From NCBI GenBank assembly GCA_023634235.1, contig JAMKCF010000022.1, positions 7,308,541 to 7,372,540 on the forward strand: a stretch of 64,000 nt of DNA. Direction: 5' to 3'. The notes beneath the pieces are model-generated. The model was not told where the DNA came from. It saw only the letters and a program-made list of their open reading frames with translations, and did no database searches. A program made the position numbers and the translations under genes. Source of the DNA: Pisaster brevispinus. Lineage: Eukaryota; Echinodermata; Asteroidea; Forcipulatida; Asteriidae. This document shows positions 62,748 to 64,000 of the stretch, piece by piece; position 1 is the stretch's first letter; every line of letters begins with the position of its first letter.

Positions 62748-64000
62748 CTAATCAAGTACAAAAAGATGGGAGGAACACATGTACTGTCAGTCTTTATAAA
62801 TTTATATGTGGTAAACATTCTAAGTTTCTTACAATAAATAAAATACTTTAAGCATTACTTGTTGTATTACATCAAAGTTTGTTTCTGTGAGTCTGTACAC
62901 AATAAGCACTTTCACCGTGGTCGCCATCTCGTCCAAGGGGAAGAAATTGAATACTGTGAACACTCATTGTCATCTGAGACTGGGCATGCTGGGTACTGGA
63001 AATTCCATAACCCATGTCATGACATATCTTCCAGTTGCGTGCTTCCAAGTTCGACTGTTAAAAGGACGGACAGATATCTTGCCGATGTCCTAGGAAAATC
63101 TGTCCCTCAGAGATTCTGTCCAACATATGGGAAATTAACATGGACCGAAGGAGGACGATATTCAAAAGAGGGCACTATCGTGACTATCTAACAAAGATAG
63201 TACTCACTACTCAGTTGCAGTTTGCTGTATGGGGGAACAGAATCTCCTGGCACACCCGCATCGCGTCGGCTAACTTTTAGTAAACACTATTAAGCTGGAG
63301 TATAGTATAGCTCCCTCTTTGACACAAACATGAGTAGCCGACATTAAAATTGAAGAATGTAAGAACTAGGTTGCAATTAAAAGTGTTACATTAAACAAAA
63401 CCCACATTTCCAAAATTCAAACCAACTTTTTCATCAATTTAGTTTTACCCTTACACCAATGTGTATTAAGCACTGCTCATCACTATTCAGAGTTCTGTGG
63501 AAAAAATCATACAAATCACTCAGGTGGGATTCAAACCCACAACCTTTGCATTGCTAAGGCAGATGTCTTACCACTATATCACCGACAGGGCTTGAAATTA
63601 ACACTGGACCACAGGCCCGAGTCCAGTGATTATAGCATCGGTCCAGTAAACTTACAACCGTACAAGCCCGGTGGTCTTGTGTTTTTCAACTCATTGTGTA
63701 ATATATTTGTGAAAAAATGTTTACTAGGAATCTGATTAATATCTGTCAATTATCTTCAGTATCAAGGTACACTACACATTTAAGACAAATGAGAAAGATT
63801 TTCTCTTTGTGCTGGTTCAACTCATTTGGATTCCGGTCTTGTAAAATAAATTCTGATCCAGTAAACGTTTTGAGCTACAAGCCCTGCGGTCTTGTGGATA
63901 TTTCCACCAAATTTGAGCCCTGACCAAGATAGCTGGATGGCTAGAGGCAGGTCTGAATCCTTAGCAGTGGGTACCGCAAATATTTTTTTTAATAGATGTT

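Overview
The window is animal nuclear DNA. It has long introns with canonical GT..AG boundaries, many tRNA-derived SINEs, a LINE and foldback/MITE-type DNA elements. The gene content (long-form ABCC transporter, SRSF2, and an adhesion GPCR with EGF and HYR domains) and the repeat style suggest an invertebrate deuterostome, most likely an echinoderm. That assignment is inference at about 0.6 confidence. All three protein-coding genes lie on the minus strand; I found no convincing plus-strand gene.

Region 1 (left edge to 23.75 kb): the N-terminal part of an ABCC1/MRP1-like transporter. Thirteen coding exons can be joined in one continuous frame, from an ATG at 23750 to the left edge, giving about 634 residues (TMD0, L0 linker, TMD1). 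The nucleotide-binding domains must lie beyond the left edge. A 19-codon first exon and a 62-nt micro-exon were found by eye from splice sites and family motifs. The introns hold a frameshifted CR1/L2-like LINE, a 38-copy 20-bp minisatellite, SINEs, LINE tails and several terminal-inverted-repeat elements.

Region 2 (23.75 to 34.0 kb): intergenic sequence and a compact two-exon SRSF2 splicing-factor gene (240 aa) at 30166-31680. Upstream of it are an E2F-type site and a run of GC boxes; a poly(A) signal lies downstream.

Region 3 (34.0 kb to right edge): one large adhesion GPCR gene. Twenty-two coding exons join in one frame (3803 nt, stop at 34031-34033). From N to C they encode at least eight EGF domains, HYR, two EGF, two HYR, a GAIN domain with a complete GPS, seven transmembrane segments and a short tail. 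The 5' end lies beyond the right edge. Its EGF part is being expanded by tandem duplication: about 1.7-kb units near 58-64 kb each carry one symmetric phase-1 EGF exon plus a broken half-EGF exon, and an older duplication sits at 54.6-57.3 kb. Introns hold a cluster of eight TGACGTCA palindromes and three tandem hairpins with compensating base changes.

The three genes have no evident functional link; the shared theme is repeat-driven remodelling of long introns.
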